The notes: a model not told the origin generated them from the sequence alone. A stretch of DNA of 61,653 bases from Flavobacterium sp. (GCA_030153045.1 JASLID010000023.1:1-61653); one strand, 5' to 3'. Shown: positions 8,849-17,826, numbered from the stretch's first letter. Translations and numbers: made by a program.

Positions 8849-9241
8849 GTTTAATGTAATTTTTAAAAAAGTGTAGCTTAAGAATGACCAAAGTATTGAA
8901 AATACTATGTGTACAATGGTTTCAAATTTTTTCCCTTTCCAAAGTTTTGATGAATAGCCAAAAAACTGAATTAGTAATCTGCAAAGCCAAAATAATCCAA
9001 AACCAAAGCTAATTTTTTTCCCAAAAGAAGTTGTAGTAATTTCTGTTGCTGAAGTAACACAAAGAACTCCCATCAACAAAACGGTTAAAGCGATAAAGAA
9101 GGTGTGTACTTGCATTACTTGCTTGTTGATTAGGCTTAATTGATTTAATTCTTCTTTCCAATTAAAATATTTTGGAAAAATGACATGAATTAAAGCTAAC
9201 AGAATTAGTAAATAGCCTATGATGTTAATTTGAAATTCCAT
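8846..9241 (-). CDS. Small integral membrane protein, unknown
   Basis: 131 aa with four hydrophobic segments (about residues 5-24, 45-64, 75-94 and 105-127), so a four-helix inner-membrane protein is expected. I recognise no functional motif. It is the last gene of a tight minus-strand operon behind a methyltransferase (gap 11 nt), a DUF2071 protein and a DoxX-like protein. A role linked to those is suggested only by position. Confidence 0.8.
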   Translation of the reverse strand: MEFQINIIGYLLILLALIHVIFPKYFNWKEELNQLSLINKQVMQVHTFFIALTVLLMGVLCVTSATEITTTSFGKKISFGFGLFWLCRLLIQFFGYSSKLWKGKKFETIVHIVFSILWSFLSYTFLKITLN

Positions 9242-9252
9242 TTAATGGTAAA

Positions 9253-10005
9253 TTAAGGAGAACAAGTAAAAATTGACATAAAAGGAGTGAATTTAGTTTC
9301 GTTAAATGACGAAAAATCAGCTTTTTTAAATGCTTTTTGCCAAGTTTTTTTGGAGAAAAAATGAGTAAATCCAATTGAAAAGGCAACAAAGTTTGGAAAA
9401 TCTCTTAAATGTTCTACCATAATGACATTTCCGTTTGATTTACAAACTCTATGGCATTCTTTTAAAAACTGAACTTTTTCGTTTTGAGTACGAATTTCGT
9501 GAACTGCTGATAACAAAAAAATATAATCTACAGAATTGTCTTTTAAAGGAATTGAGTTTGAAATAATTTGTTGCGTATTTGGATAGACCAAACTCACTTT
9601 TCTGGCTCTTATTATGGCAGGTTCTGTATGTTGTTTGGAATTATAAAAATCGAAAACTTTTAGATTAGATTCAGGGAATAAGTTTTTAATAATAAAACTG
9701 GTTTCGTCAAATCCGGCGTTAATGTTCAAAATCTGTATGTCTTTCGAATCCTTAAGATTAAGGTTTTTTAACCAGTTAAAATTATAATAGCCTGAAAAAT
9801 CGTAAACATATGCGGATACAATTAATGGCATGATTAGCCCATAAATAAAAGCTAAAATTATTACCCAATACAAAATGTCTGACCAACAAAATAATATGTG
9901 ACTAGTAATTATTAATGCTAAAGCGATTAATCCAAACACATAAAAATGGCGATTAAAGCTCAAAATATTTAATACTCCTTGAAAGGATTTTCTTTTTACT
10001 TCCAT
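9253..10005 (-). CDS. Membrane-anchored SAM methyltransferase-like protein
   Basis: 250 aa. Two hydrophobic segments at about residues 22-40 and 46-68 precede a class I methyltransferase fold. Motif I is ILNINAGFDETS, which lacks the usual GxGxG. The acidic residue after beta-2 is in KVFDFY, and later motifs are FLLSAVHEIR and the post-III strand GNVIMVEHLRD. The sequence resembles UbiE/COQ5-type small-molecule methyltransferases tethered to the membrane. The substrate is unknown, and the altered glycine loop leaves SAM binding uncertain. It overlaps the upstream DUF2071 gene by 10 nt, implying translational coupling. Confidence 0.8.
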   Translation of the reverse strand: MEVKRKSFQGVLNILSFNRHFYVFGLIALALIITSHILFCWSDILYWVIILAFIYGLIMPLIVSAYVYDFSGYYNFNWLKNLNLKDSKDIQILNINAGFDETSFIIKNLFPESNLKVFDFYNSKQHTEPAIIRARKVSLVYPNTQQIISNSIPLKDNSVDYIFLLSAVHEIRTQNEKVQFLKECHRVCKSNGNVIMVEHLRDFPNFVAFSIGFTHFFSKKTWQKAFKKADFSSFNETKFTPFMSIFTCSP

Positions 10006-10727
10006 TTTTCAATTCTGCCTTTTTTCCAATAATACGGAATGTTTTCAATTATAAAAGCATTGGCTAATTTTATATCAGAAAAATTGAATTTCTTAAAGAA
10101 GTCAAACTTGAAATTGATTATTTCAATTGGTTTAGGACTCCAATTTTCACGAACGCCTTCAATAATTAGGATTTCATCTTCTTTAACTGTAAAAGTAAAG
10201 GGTAGAGGACCAGCATATTTTTTAGCCGTTTTCCAATCGGGAAAAGGAGAATTGGTTGGCAATGAAACTTCTTCTTTCATGTCAGAATAAGTGAAATTGA
10301 ATTTTGATTTTAAAGATTCAAAACGTGTGTTTTCATTAGACTCGTTTTTAATAATATCGGTTGTAGAATAGTTGTAATGCGTAAATATATTACCGAAGAA
10401 TTCCATTTTCTTTTTATTGGTCTCCGATTTCAGGATGTACAAACCTCTAAAAATTTTTCCTTTTGGATTTTTATACTTTACAAAAACACGATAGCCAATT
10501 AAGAAAAAATCATTTCCCATAAATTCAGGAAACCCCTTCGGGCGTAACTTTTCTGTTTCTACCATAGCCACAGCTATAAAAGCCCATTTGTTGTCATAAG
10601 TATCTAATTCAAGACAGTCAGGCAGTAAGTTTTCTAATTCTTCTTTAGGAATAGCAAATGTTAATACAATTGACTTTTTGAAAAAAGTTTCAACTGCAAA
10701 AGGATGATTTTTTAACTTTTCAAACAT
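9996..10727 (-). CDS. DUF2071 (YqjF-like) family protein
   Basis: 243 aa with the features I associate with DUF2071: an N-terminal ALPD-like segment (FAIPKEELENLLPDCLELD), then WAFIAVAMVETEKLRPKGFP and the YRVFVKYKNPKGKIFRGLYIL strand. The fold is related to acetoacetate decarboxylase, but the family has no assigned reaction. It is soluble and without a signal peptide. It shares its start region with the DoxX-like gene (one-base overlap at 10727) and overlaps the methyltransferase gene, so the three are co-translated. Confidence 0.85.
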   Translation of the reverse strand: MFEKLKNHPFAVETFFKKSIVLTFAIPKEELENLLPDCLELDTYDNKWAFIAVAMVETEKLRPKGFPEFMGNDFFLIGYRVFVKYKNPKGKIFRGLYILKSETNKKKMEFFGNIFTHYNYSTTDIIKNESNENTRFESLKSKFNFTYSDMKEEVSLPTNSPFPDWKTAKKYAGPLPFTFTVKEDEILIIEGVRENWSPKPIEIINFKFDFFKKFNFSDIKLANAFIIENIPYYWKKGRIEKWK

Positions 10728-11098
10728 TATTCTTTGTTTAGAATAAATTCATTGTAGTATATAAAAACACAAAATAATAATGCAAAAACTGAATTCCATT
10801 TTCCCCACAATAATAAATCAGGAACCAAAGTGAATTCTAAAATATTCATGGTGAGAATAATAACTATCTGAGTTATTGCATTGAGTTTAGGTTTAATTCT
10901 ACTTACAATCCAAATGGCCATTAAAACTTCAAAATAACCTATTAATTTGGTGAGAATATGAGCAGAAGGATTGTCTAAACATAAGATTTCTTTAACAATT
11001 TCTTGGTGTCGTGGAACATAATCTAATATTTTACAAAAGAGACCATTGACAAGCCAAATTAGAGCGATTAAATAAAGACAAAGTTTTTTATATATCAT
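10727..11098 (-). CDS. DoxX-like family membrane protein
   Basis: 123 aa with four predicted transmembrane helices (about residues 5-22, 45-66, 73-92 and 98-116). The pattern LTKLIGYFEVLMAIWIV in the second helix is typical of the DoxX-like fold, a four-helix membrane family sometimes linked to quinones or redox chemistry. It is the first gene of the operon running to 8846. Assignment is from pattern only. Confidence 0.75.
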   Translation of the reverse strand: MIYKKLCLYLIALIWLVNGLFCKILDYVPRHQEIVKEILCLDNPSAHILTKLIGYFEVLMAIWIVSRIKPKLNAITQIVIILTMNILEFTLVPDLLLWGKWNSVFALLFCVFIYYNEFILNKE

Positions 11099-11127
11099 AA
11101 ATCGAAACTCTAAAATTTAAAATAAAC

Positions 11128-11916
11128 TTACCAGCTTCCGCTTGCACCGCCTCCGCCAAAACCGCCTCCACCACCGAAGCCTCCAAATCCACCGCCAGAA
11201 GAACTGCCCCCAAATCCACCACCACTACTTCTTCCTAAACTACTTAGGATAATGATATCAGCTAAATCTGAGCCAGTAAATCCACCGCTGTTTCCACCTC
11301 GATTGTTTTTGTTTTTGGCAATAATAATTAGTACGACAATAAAAATGATTACAAAAACAATAAAGCCTCCTCCTTTTGATTCGGGTTGTTTGTCATTTTT
11401 AAATTCGCCACTCATGATTTGCATGATGGCTGTTGTTCCGTTATCAATTCCGGAAAAATAATTTCCTTGTTTGAATTCTGGCTTGATAATTTGTTCAATG
11501 ACCCTTCTAGACAAAGCATCTGTCATTAGATGTTCGGTTCCATAACCAGTTTGAATGGTCATTTTTCGATCCTCTTTTGCTATAAGAAAAACAATTCCAT
11601 TGTCTTTTCCTTTTTGCCCGATTTTCCATTTATGGCCTAAATCTGTTGCGAATCGAGCAATGTCTTCGCCTTGTGTTGTTTTTACAATTAGGACTAGAAT
11701 TTCGGTTGAAGTTGAGTCGGAATAATTTTTAAGTTTTTGATATAGTTGCTGTGTTTCTGCATCAGTCAGGGTTTTTGTGTCGTCCAAATCCATTATAGGA
11801 GCAATGAAATTGGGTCTTTCAGGAATTTGAACGCTTTGCGAAAATCCTGAAAATTGGAACAATAAAACCGTTATCAATACAAAGAATAAGGTCCCTTTTG
11901 TTTTTATATGTTTCAT
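11128..11916 (-). CDS. TPM domain protein, secreted and membrane-anchored (YgcG type)
   Basis: 262 aa. An N-terminal signal peptide ends near the GFSQ site at residue ~27. A TPM domain spans about residues 35-175 (LTDAETQQLYQKLKNY, TEILVLIVKTTQGEDI, DNGIVFLIAKEDRKMTIQTGYG). A transmembrane helix follows (about 185-200), then a C-terminal tail very rich in glycine and serine. The TPM domain is expected in the periplasm. LemA and TPM proteins commonly occur together and are linked to envelope homeostasis or photosystem/TerC-like contexts, without a proven reaction here. It is the third gene behind lemA and a soluble TPM gene. Confidence 0.88.
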   Translation of the reverse strand: MKHIKTKGTLFFVLITVLLFQFSGFSQSVQIPERPNFIAPIMDLDDTKTLTDAETQQLYQKLKNYSDSTSTEILVLIVKTTQGEDIARFATDLGHKWKIGQKGKDNGIVFLIAKEDRKMTIQTGYGTEHLMTDALSRRVIEQIIKPEFKQGNYFSGIDNGTTAIMQIMSGEFKNDKQPESKGGGFIVFVIIFIVVLIIIAKNKNNRGGNSGGFTGSDLADIIILSSLGRSSGGGFGGSSSGGGFGGFGGGGGFGGGGASGSW

Positions 11917-12357
11917 TTATCCTTTTGATATTTCGTTCGTCAATTCATTGGTATCATCACTTTGAAAAGGGAAATGTTGTTGCAATCTTTCGCCAGCTCT
12001 TAAAATTCCGGCGACCAAACCATCTTTAAATTGCTTGTTCTTAAAATGAGAAAGAACCAAATCTTTAGTGCAATCCCAAAAATCACTTTCTACAGCTTTG
12101 TCAATGCCTTCGTCTCCAATGATGGCAAATGTATGGTCAGAAACTCCAACATAAAATAAAACTCCATTTCTGATGGCTGTTTTATCCATGCCTAAAGAAT
12201 GAAAAACCTCCTGAGCTCTTTCGAGCGGAGGTTTTTCAGTATGATTTTCAATATGAACTCTAATTTCTCCAGAAGTGTTTTTTTCGGCTTGTGAAATAGC
12301 TTCCACGATAGCGCGTTCTTCTTCAGGGGTTAGAAATGCTTCTGTTATTGATGTCAT
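11917..12357 (-). CDS. TPM domain protein, soluble
   Basis: About 147 aa from the ATG at 12357; an upstream TTG at 12372 is possible but would overlap lemA. A TPM domain fills the protein (LTPEEERAIVEAISQAEKNTSG, IRVHIENH, GVLFYVGVSDHTFAIIGDEGID). It has no signal peptide or membrane helix, unlike its downstream paralogue at 11128-11916. The start lies one base behind the lemA stop. The two TPM proteins may act on either side of the same membrane, which is an inference from their topologies. Confidence 0.88.
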   Translation of the reverse strand: MTSITEAFLTPEEERAIVEAISQAEKNTSGEIRVHIENHTEKPPLERAQEVFHSLGMDKTAIRNGVLFYVGVSDHTFAIIGDEGIDKAVESDFWDCTKDLVLSHFKNKQFKDGLVAGILRAGERLQQHFPFQSDDTNELTNEISKG

Positions 12358-12358
12358 T

Positions 12359-12946
12359 TTATTTGAAATCAAATTCTACTTCTTTTGCTTTTTCAGCTCC
12401 AGCTTCAGCTTTAAATCTTGCCATTTCATCAAATCCGAATAGTTTAGCAAAAAGTACACTTGGGAAACTTTGAATTTTTTTGTCATAGATATTTACTACT
12501 TCATTATAACGATCTCTGGTAACGTTAATTCTGTTTTCAGTACCTTCAAGTTGCGATTGTAATTCTAAAAAGTTTTGATTGGCTTTCAATTCAGGATAAG
12601 CTTCAACAGTCACTAATAATCTTGATAACGCTGACGATACACCGCTTTGAGCTTGTTGGAAAGCAGCTAGTTGTTCAGGTGAAATATTTGTAGGATCAAC
12701 AGTAACAGATGTTGCTTTTGCACGGGCTTCAACCACGGCAGTTAGAGTTCCTTTTTCGAAATCTGCGGCACCTTGAACTGTTTTAACAAGATTGCCAATC
12801 AAGTCATTTCTTCTTTGATAACTACTTTCAACATTTGCCCAAGCCGTTTTTGAATCTGCTTTTACACTAACAAGACTGTTGTAAGAACTAATTGACCAGA
12901 TAACTAATACGGCAATTATAATTACGGGGATTAACCATTTTCTCAT
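12359..12946 (-). CDS. lemA: LemA family protein
   Basis: 195 aa. A single N-terminal transmembrane helix (residues 4-22) is followed by a helical bundle with the family hallmarks YNSLVSVKADSKTAWANVESSYQRRNDLIGNLV and YPELKANQNFLELQSQLEGTENRI split over two helices. LemA proteins are small membrane proteins with a long extended helical domain and no known catalytic role. It is the first gene of the lemA-TPM-TPM operon. Confidence 0.93.
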   Translation of the reverse strand: MRKWLIPVIIIAVLVIWSISSYNSLVSVKADSKTAWANVESSYQRRNDLIGNLVKTVQGAADFEKGTLTAVVEARAKATSVTVDPTNISPEQLAAFQQAQSGVSSALSRLLVTVEAYPELKANQNFLELQSQLEGTENRINVTRDRYNEVVNIYDKKIQSFPSVLFAKLFGFDEMARFKAEAGAEKAKEVEFDFK

Positions 12947-13003
12947 TTTGTTTGTTTTTAAAGTTATTTTTCTTTGTTAATTAGTCGATTATTTTGTAAT
13001 TCG

Positions 13004-13336
13004 TTACAATTCGTTTTTAATATTTGTCAATTGTGTTTTGATGGATTCCAGCTTGCGAATGATTTCAAATTTGTCTAAGGTTTTTTGTTGGCCTTCTTTT
13101 AAGTGTACTTTGGCACCTTCCAGTGTAAAGCCTCTTTCTTTGACCAAATGATAAATCAATTGTAAATTTTTAACATCCTCGGGCGTAAACATTCTATTGC
13201 CTTTCGCATTCTTCTTTGGCTTCAGAATATCAAATTCCTTGTCCCAAAAACGAATCAACGATTGGTTCACGTCAAATGCAGTGGCGATTTCGCCCATGCT
13301 GTAATATCTTTTATTTTCAGGTAAATTGATGTGCAT
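13004..13336 (-). CDS. MerR-family transcriptional regulator
   Basis: 110 aa with an N-terminal MerR winged helix (YYSMGEIATAFDVNQSLIRFWDKEFDIL, read in two parts at residues 11-38) and a coiled C-terminal helix. No cysteine cluster for metal sensing is present. Compact MerR proteins of this type are common next to M23 peptidase genes in Flavobacteria. The start overlaps the stop of the M23 gene by one base (TAATG), so both are co-transcribed. Confidence 0.9.
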   Translation of the reverse strand: MHINLPENKRYYSMGEIATAFDVNQSLIRFWDKEFDILKPKKNAKGNRMFTPEDVKNLQLIYHLVKERGFTLEGAKVHLKEGQQKTLDKFEIIRKLESIKTQLTNIKNEL

Positions 13337-14313
13337 TAATCCAGAGATTGATTTTCTTGAGTTGCTAATTTAGCAATAGCTGTATATTCCACCGCCGAAA
13401 TATTTCCGTAATAAAAGTTAATAGGATTTACTACATTTCCACCTTTGTGGACTTCATAATGCAAGTGCGGAGCCTGACTACGTCCCGTGCTTCCCACAAA
13501 ACCTATAACATCACCACGATTGACACGTTTTCCAGGACGACAATTGTATCGGCTTAAATGAGCATACACCGTTTCGTAACCAAAACCATGACTAATCACA
13601 ACATGGTTTCCAAAACCTGAAGCACCAGCGTCAGCACGTCTTACTACACCATCTCCAGTAGCATAAACAGGGGTTCCTGTAGGTGAAGTAAAATCCATTC
13701 CTTTGTGCATTTTTCTCGCTTTCGTAAAAGGGTCACTTCGGTAACCAAAACCAGAAGCCAGTCTTTTTAATTGCTCGTTTTTTACCGGTTGAATGGCAGG
13801 GATAGACGCTAGGAATTTCTCTTTGGCTTTAGCTAATTTTAAAATCTGATCTAAAGATTTAGATTGTAGGGCCAATTCTTTAGAAATGGTTTTAACTCTC
13901 TCCGATGTTTTATTGATTATTTTTTCGTTGTTGTACGTCAATAATTCTCTAAAAGTAGCTTTCGAATTAATACTGTCTTTTTTCTCATCCAACAAAGCAG
14001 AATTATTAAAATAAACTTGATAAATGTTTTTATCTCGCTCCTTAATACTTCCTAAAACTTCGTCTAACGCTTCAATTTTTTCATTTAAAAGAGCATAATT
14101 AATCTTTAAATTATCTATTTGACGAGCCTGTAACTTGTCTTTCGGTGTTTCAAAATAAGAGGTATTAATCAAGGCCACAAAACAAATAAAACCAAAAAGA
14201 GCCGATGCAATTAAAAATAATGCAGCATAGCCCAAATTTCTTCCTTTTTTGGGTTTAATTTTCCGGTAAGCTAAATTTTCGGTGTCGTAATAATACTTAA
14301 CTTTTTTCGACAT
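13336..14313 (-). CDS. M23 family metallopeptidase (LytM domain)
   Basis: 325 aa. A transmembrane helix lies at about residues 28-50, a coiled coil at about 65-160, and the LytM domain at about 190-305. Zinc ligands are seen in HKGMDFTSPTG (H and D) and in APHLHYEVHKGG (HxH). All catalytic residues appear intact, so it is probably an active peptidoglycan endopeptidase in the periplasm, acting in cell-wall remodelling or division. It is followed by the merR gene. Confidence 0.94.
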   Translation of the reverse strand: MSKKVKYYYDTENLAYRKIKPKKGRNLGYAALFLIASALFGFICFVALINTSYFETPKDKLQARQIDNLKINYALLNEKIEALDEVLGSIKERDKNIYQVYFNNSALLDEKKDSINSKATFRELLTYNNEKIINKTSERVKTISKELALQSKSLDQILKLAKAKEKFLASIPAIQPVKNEQLKRLASGFGYRSDPFTKARKMHKGMDFTSPTGTPVYATGDGVVRRADAGASGFGNHVVISHGFGYETVYAHLSRYNCRPGKRVNRGDVIGFVGSTGRSQAPHLHYEVHKGGNVVNPINFYYGNISAVEYTAIAKLATQENQSLD

Positions 14314-14328
14314 AACTTAAAAATATGC

Positions 14329-14336
14329 TATTTTTG
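14329..14336 (+). promoter_or_regulatory. -7 element TATTTTTG, divergent from the M23 gene
   Basis: TATTTTTG fits TAnnTTTG and is followed by C, as in many flavobacterial promoters. It points toward alaS, 278 nt away, with no other gene between. If used, alaS has a long 5' leader that contains interspersed element copy 2. Confidence 0.4.
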
Positions 14337-14432
14337 CACTCATTATTACAAAGTAACAACTATTATACGAAATAACTTAAAAAATGTTTCAACTATTTAT
14401 AGTTTTTTGAAGCGAAACTTTTGGGTTATTTT

Positions 14433-14545
14433 GGAGTCCATTTTCCTGCTGTACGTTGCAATCTGTCATTGCGAGGAACGAAGCAATCTCAAGTAGATTA
14501 TTCATTTTTATCGCAATAACAGGATTTTCACTTCCATCAGGGCTA
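14433..14545 (+). repeat. Interspersed element, copy 2 (variable-core hairpin)
   Basis: It begins GGAGTCCATTTTCCTGCT, continues TACGTTGCAATCTG, and ends GGATTTTCACTTCCATCAGG followed by GCTA. The core forms an 11-bp stem CTGTCATTGCG/CGCAATAACAG with one mismatch. The ends match copies 1 and 3. Together with 14314-14432 (AT-rich, nothing else seen) it fills the 300-bp gap before alaS. Confidence 0.65.
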
Positions 14546-14613
14546 AAGGATTAACTTGGTTTTGTATTTGTAATTTAAAGTATCAAATCAATAAATAAAC
14601 GAATCAACATACA

Positions 14614-17250
14614 ATGAAATCACAAGACATTCGTAAGCAATTTTTACAATTCTTTGAAAGCAAAGGACATACAATCGTTCCTTCTGCACCAATCGTTCTA
14701 AAAGACGATCCAACCCTGATGTTTAACAACTCGGGAATGGCTCAGTTCAAAGAATTCTTTTTAGGAAATGGAACCCCAAAAAGCCCAAGAATAGCCGATA
14801 CGCAAAAATGTCTTCGTGTTTCAGGAAAGCACAACGATTTAGAAGATGTAGGTTTCGATACTTACCACCACACTATGTTCGAAATGCTAGGAAACTGGTC
14901 ATTTGGTGATTATTTCAAAAAAGAAGCCATCAATTGGGCTTGGGAATTATTGACAGAAGTCTATAAAATTCCAAAAGAAAATCTATACGTTTCGGTTTTC
15001 GAAGGAAATCCTGATGAGAATGTACCTTTCGATCAAGAAGCTTGGGATATTTGGAAGGAATTAATTGATGAAGACCGTATCATCCTTGGAAACAAAAAAG
15101 ACAATTTCTGGGAAATGGGAGATCAAGGACCGTGCGGACCGTGTTCGGAAATTCATGTAGATATTCGTTCTGCAGAAGAAAAAGCTTTGGTTTCAGGAAA
15201 AAGTTTAGTGAACAATGACCATCCGCAAGTTGTAGAAATCTGGAACAACGTTTTCATGGAATTCAACCGTAAAGCCGATGGTTCTCTAGAAAAATTACCA
15301 GCACAGCACGTAGATACCGGAATGGGATTTGAGCGTTTGTGTATGGCATTGCAAGGAAAAACGTCTAACTATGACACTGATGTTTTTACCCCACTTATTG
15401 AAAAAGTAGAACAAATTACAGGTTTAAAATATACTTCAAACGAAGTTCAAAATATTTCTGAAGAGCAAAATAAAACTAACATTGCCATTCGTGTCATTGT
15501 CGATCACGTTCGTGCCGTAGCTTTTGCTATTGCCGACGGACAATTGCCATCGAACACAGGCGCAGGTTATGTTATTCGTCGTATTTTACGTCGTGCCATT
15601 CGTTACGGATTTACATTCTTAAATACTAAAGAACCTTTCATCAATAAACTGGTTGAAGTCTTGGCCAATCAAATGGGCGAATTTTTCCCAGAAATCAAAG
15701 CGCAACAACAATTGGTAACGAATGTAATTCGTGAAGAAGAAGCGTCTTTCTTAAGAACATTAGATCAAGGTTTGCAATTATTAGAGAATGTTGTCACTGA
15801 AACCAAAGGACAAGAAGTTTCTGGTGCCAAAGCGTTTGAATTATACGATACTTTCGGGTTTCCAATCGATTTAACAGCTTTGATTCTTCGTGAAAAAGGG
15901 TATGAGTTAGATGAAGCTGGTTTCAATGTTTCTATGCAAGAGCAAAAAGCGCGTTCGCGTGCCGCTTCTGAAGTTTCTACTGAAGATTGGTCGGTTTTAA
16001 TTCCGGGTAATGTAGAGACATTTGTAGGGTATGACCAAGCCGAAAACGACGTAAAAATCACGCGTATTCGTAAAGTTGATTCTAAAAAAGATGGTGTTTT
16101 ATACCAAATCGTTTTAGATAATACGCCATTCTATCCTGAAGGAGGAGGGCAAGTAGGAGATAAAGGAACGTTGGTTTCTGCAAATGAAACGATTGATATC
16201 ATTGACACCAAAAAAGAAAACAATTTAATTTTACATTTCGCAAAACAATTGCCAGAAAATGTAAATGCAAGTTTTACAGCAAAAGTAAATACTGATTTAA
16301 GAACGTCAACGTCTAAAAATCACTCAGCAACACACTTAATGCATTTGGCTTTAAGAACCATTTTAGGAACACACGTAGAACAAAAAGGATCATTGGTAAA
16401 TCCAAATTATTTGCGTTTCGACTTTTCTCATTTTTCTAAAGTGACTGACGAAGAATTGCGTCAAGTTTCAGCTTTCGTCAACGCTAGAATTGAAGCCCAA
16501 TTACCTTTAATTGAAAGAAGAAGTATTCCAATCCAACAAGCCTTAGAAGAAGGTGCGATGGCGTTGTTTGGTGAAAAATACGGAGATAATGTTCGAGCGA
16601 TAAAATTTGGCGAAAGCATGGAATTATGTGGAGGTATTCACGTAAATAACACGGCAGAGATTTGGCATTTCAAAATCATTTCTGAAGGAGCGGTAGCAGC
16701 GGGAATTCGTCGTATTGAAGCCATTACTGGCGATGCGGTAAAAGATTTCTATACCAATCAAGAAAATACGTTGGCAGAAATTGCAGTAACATTGAAAAAT
16801 CCACAAGATGTTTTAAAATCGGTAGTCTCTTTGCAGGACGATAATGCCAAATTGAAAAAACAAATTGAGCAATTATTAAAAGAAAAAATTGATGGTTTAA
16901 AAGATAGTCTGATTTCTGAGTTTGTAGATGTAAATGGAGTTAATTTTTTAGTAAAGCAAGTTGATTTGTCAATGAGTTCAACTAAAGATTTAGCGCAAGC
17001 AATCGGTAATTCAAAACCAAATTCATTTGTGGTTTTAGCTTCTGTTGAAGATGGTTTGCCAAATATTCACTGTTATATAGCTAAAGAATTGGTTGCTGAT
17101 AAAGGCTTAAATGCTAATATTGTTATTAAAGAATTAGGAAAATATATTGACGGTAATGGTGGTGGACAACCATTTTTCGCATCAGGAAAGGGTAAAAACG
17201 CTAACGGAATTGCTGCAGTTTTAGAAAATGCAGGTTCTTTTATAAAATAA
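14614..17250 (+). CDS. alaS: Alanine--tRNA ligase
   Basis: 878 aa, the standard length. The class II catalytic domain starts with DIRKQFLQFFESKGHTIVPS and contains NSGMAQFKEFFLG and GMGFERL. The editing domain carries zinc-binding HSATHLMHLALR (HxxxH) and the C/H pair in ELCGGIHV. The C-terminal DHHA1-like domain ends with GGGQPFFASGKG. It charges tRNA-Ala and edits Ser/Gly misacylation. The lipoprotein gene at 17255 follows after only 4 nt. Confidence 0.98.
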   Translation: MKSQDIRKQFLQFFESKGHTIVPSAPIVLKDDPTLMFNNSGMAQFKEFFLGNGTPKSPRIADTQKCLRVSGKHNDLEDVGFDTYHHTMFEMLGNWSFGDYFKKEAINWAWELLTEVYKIPKENLYVSVFEGNPDENVPFDQEAWDIWKELIDEDRIILGNKKDNFWEMGDQGPCGPCSEIHVDIRSAEEKALVSGKSLVNNDHPQVVEIWNNVFMEFNRKADGSLEKLPAQHVDTGMGFERLCMALQGKTSNYDTDVFTPLIEKVEQITGLKYTSNEVQNISEEQNKTNIAIRVIVDHVRAVAFAIADGQLPSNTGAGYVIRRILRRAIRYGFTFLNTKEPFINKLVEVLANQMGEFFPEIKAQQQLVTNVIREEEASFLRTLDQGLQLLENVVTETKGQEVSGAKAFELYDTFGFPIDLTALILREKGYELDEAGFNVSMQEQKARSRAASEVSTEDWSVLIPGNVETFVGYDQAENDVKITRIRKVDSKKDGVLYQIVLDNTPFYPEGGGQVGDKGTLVSANETIDIIDTKKENNLILHFAKQLPENVNASFTAKVNTDLRTSTSKNHSATHLMHLALRTILGTHVEQKGSLVNPNYLRFDFSHFSKVTDEELRQVSAFVNARIEAQLPLIERRSIPIQQALEEGAMALFGEKYGDNVRAIKFGESMELCGGIHVNNTAEIWHFKIISEGAVAAGIRRIEAITGDAVKDFYTNQENTLAEIAVTLKNPQDVLKSVVSLQDDNAKLKKQIEQLLKEKIDGLKDSLISEFVDVNGVNFLVKQVDLSMSSTKDLAQAIGNSKPNSFVVLASVEDGLPNIHCYIAKELVADKGLNANIVIKELGKYIDGNGGGQPFFASGKGKNANGIAAVLENAGSFIK

Positions 17251-17254
17251 TTAT

Positions 17255-17707
17255 ATGAAAATAAAATTTATCATACCAATTCTTTTCTTATTGTTTGTAG
17301 GTTGTACAGATAAAGATGATAATTTGGTTCAGAGTAATAACTTAGAAATAAATAATTCAACAATTTCTGGTAAATGGTATATTAAAGGAAGTACTATTAA
17401 CGGTGGTGCTTTTCAGAATTATACACATGATTGTTCTACAAATAGAGATTATCAAGATTTTCATCAAAATGGAGAACTTGATTTTGTTGGATATAATTCT
17501 TCTTGTGCAATTAGTGGAGTTGAAACATCACTTTGGAGTTTGTCGAGTGGTAATGTTTTGAATGTAAATAGTATGCCAGGAGCTACTATTCCTTACGCTT
17601 ACGTTTATGTAATTCAAAGTTTAACTTCTGAAGAATTAGTTTTAAAACAAACCTATAATGATCCGAGTGGTCAAATCGTTGAAGTTTCACACTATACAAG
17701 AAATTAA
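17255..17707 (+). CDS. Small lipoprotein, lipocalin-like
   Basis: 150 aa with a lipoprotein signal peptide whose lipobox ends LLFVGC (Cys at residue 16), followed by an Asp/Lys-rich linker. The mature part has ISGKWYIKGST, a pattern of the lipocalin-like 'G-x-W' motif found in many small Bacteroidota lipoproteins, and ends with alternating beta strands. Function is unknown. It lies 4 nt behind alaS and is followed by a terminator, so it may be co-transcribed with alaS. Confidence 0.8.
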   Translation: MKIKFIIPILFLLFVGCTDKDDNLVQSNNLEINNSTISGKWYIKGSTINGGAFQNYTHDCSTNRDYQDFHQNGELDFVGYNSSCAISGVETSLWSLSSGNVLNVNSMPGATIPYAYVYVIQSLTSEELVLKQTYNDPSGQIVEVSHYTRN

Positions 17708-17736
17708 TTTTTTGTAATATTTAAGTATATCTTATA

Positions 17737-17765
17737 CCCTTTTAGAGTTTCTAATTCTAAAAGGG
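17737..17765 (+). terminator. Terminator behind the 17255 lipoprotein gene
   Basis: A perfect 10-bp stem CCCTTTTAGA/TCTAAAAGGG with a 9-nt loop is followed by CTTTTTA. Confidence 0.8.
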
Positions 17766-17826
17766 CTTTTTATTAATAACAACAGTGGCTTTAATTTCGA
17801 TTTTCTAAAACAGAAAAGCCAACTAG

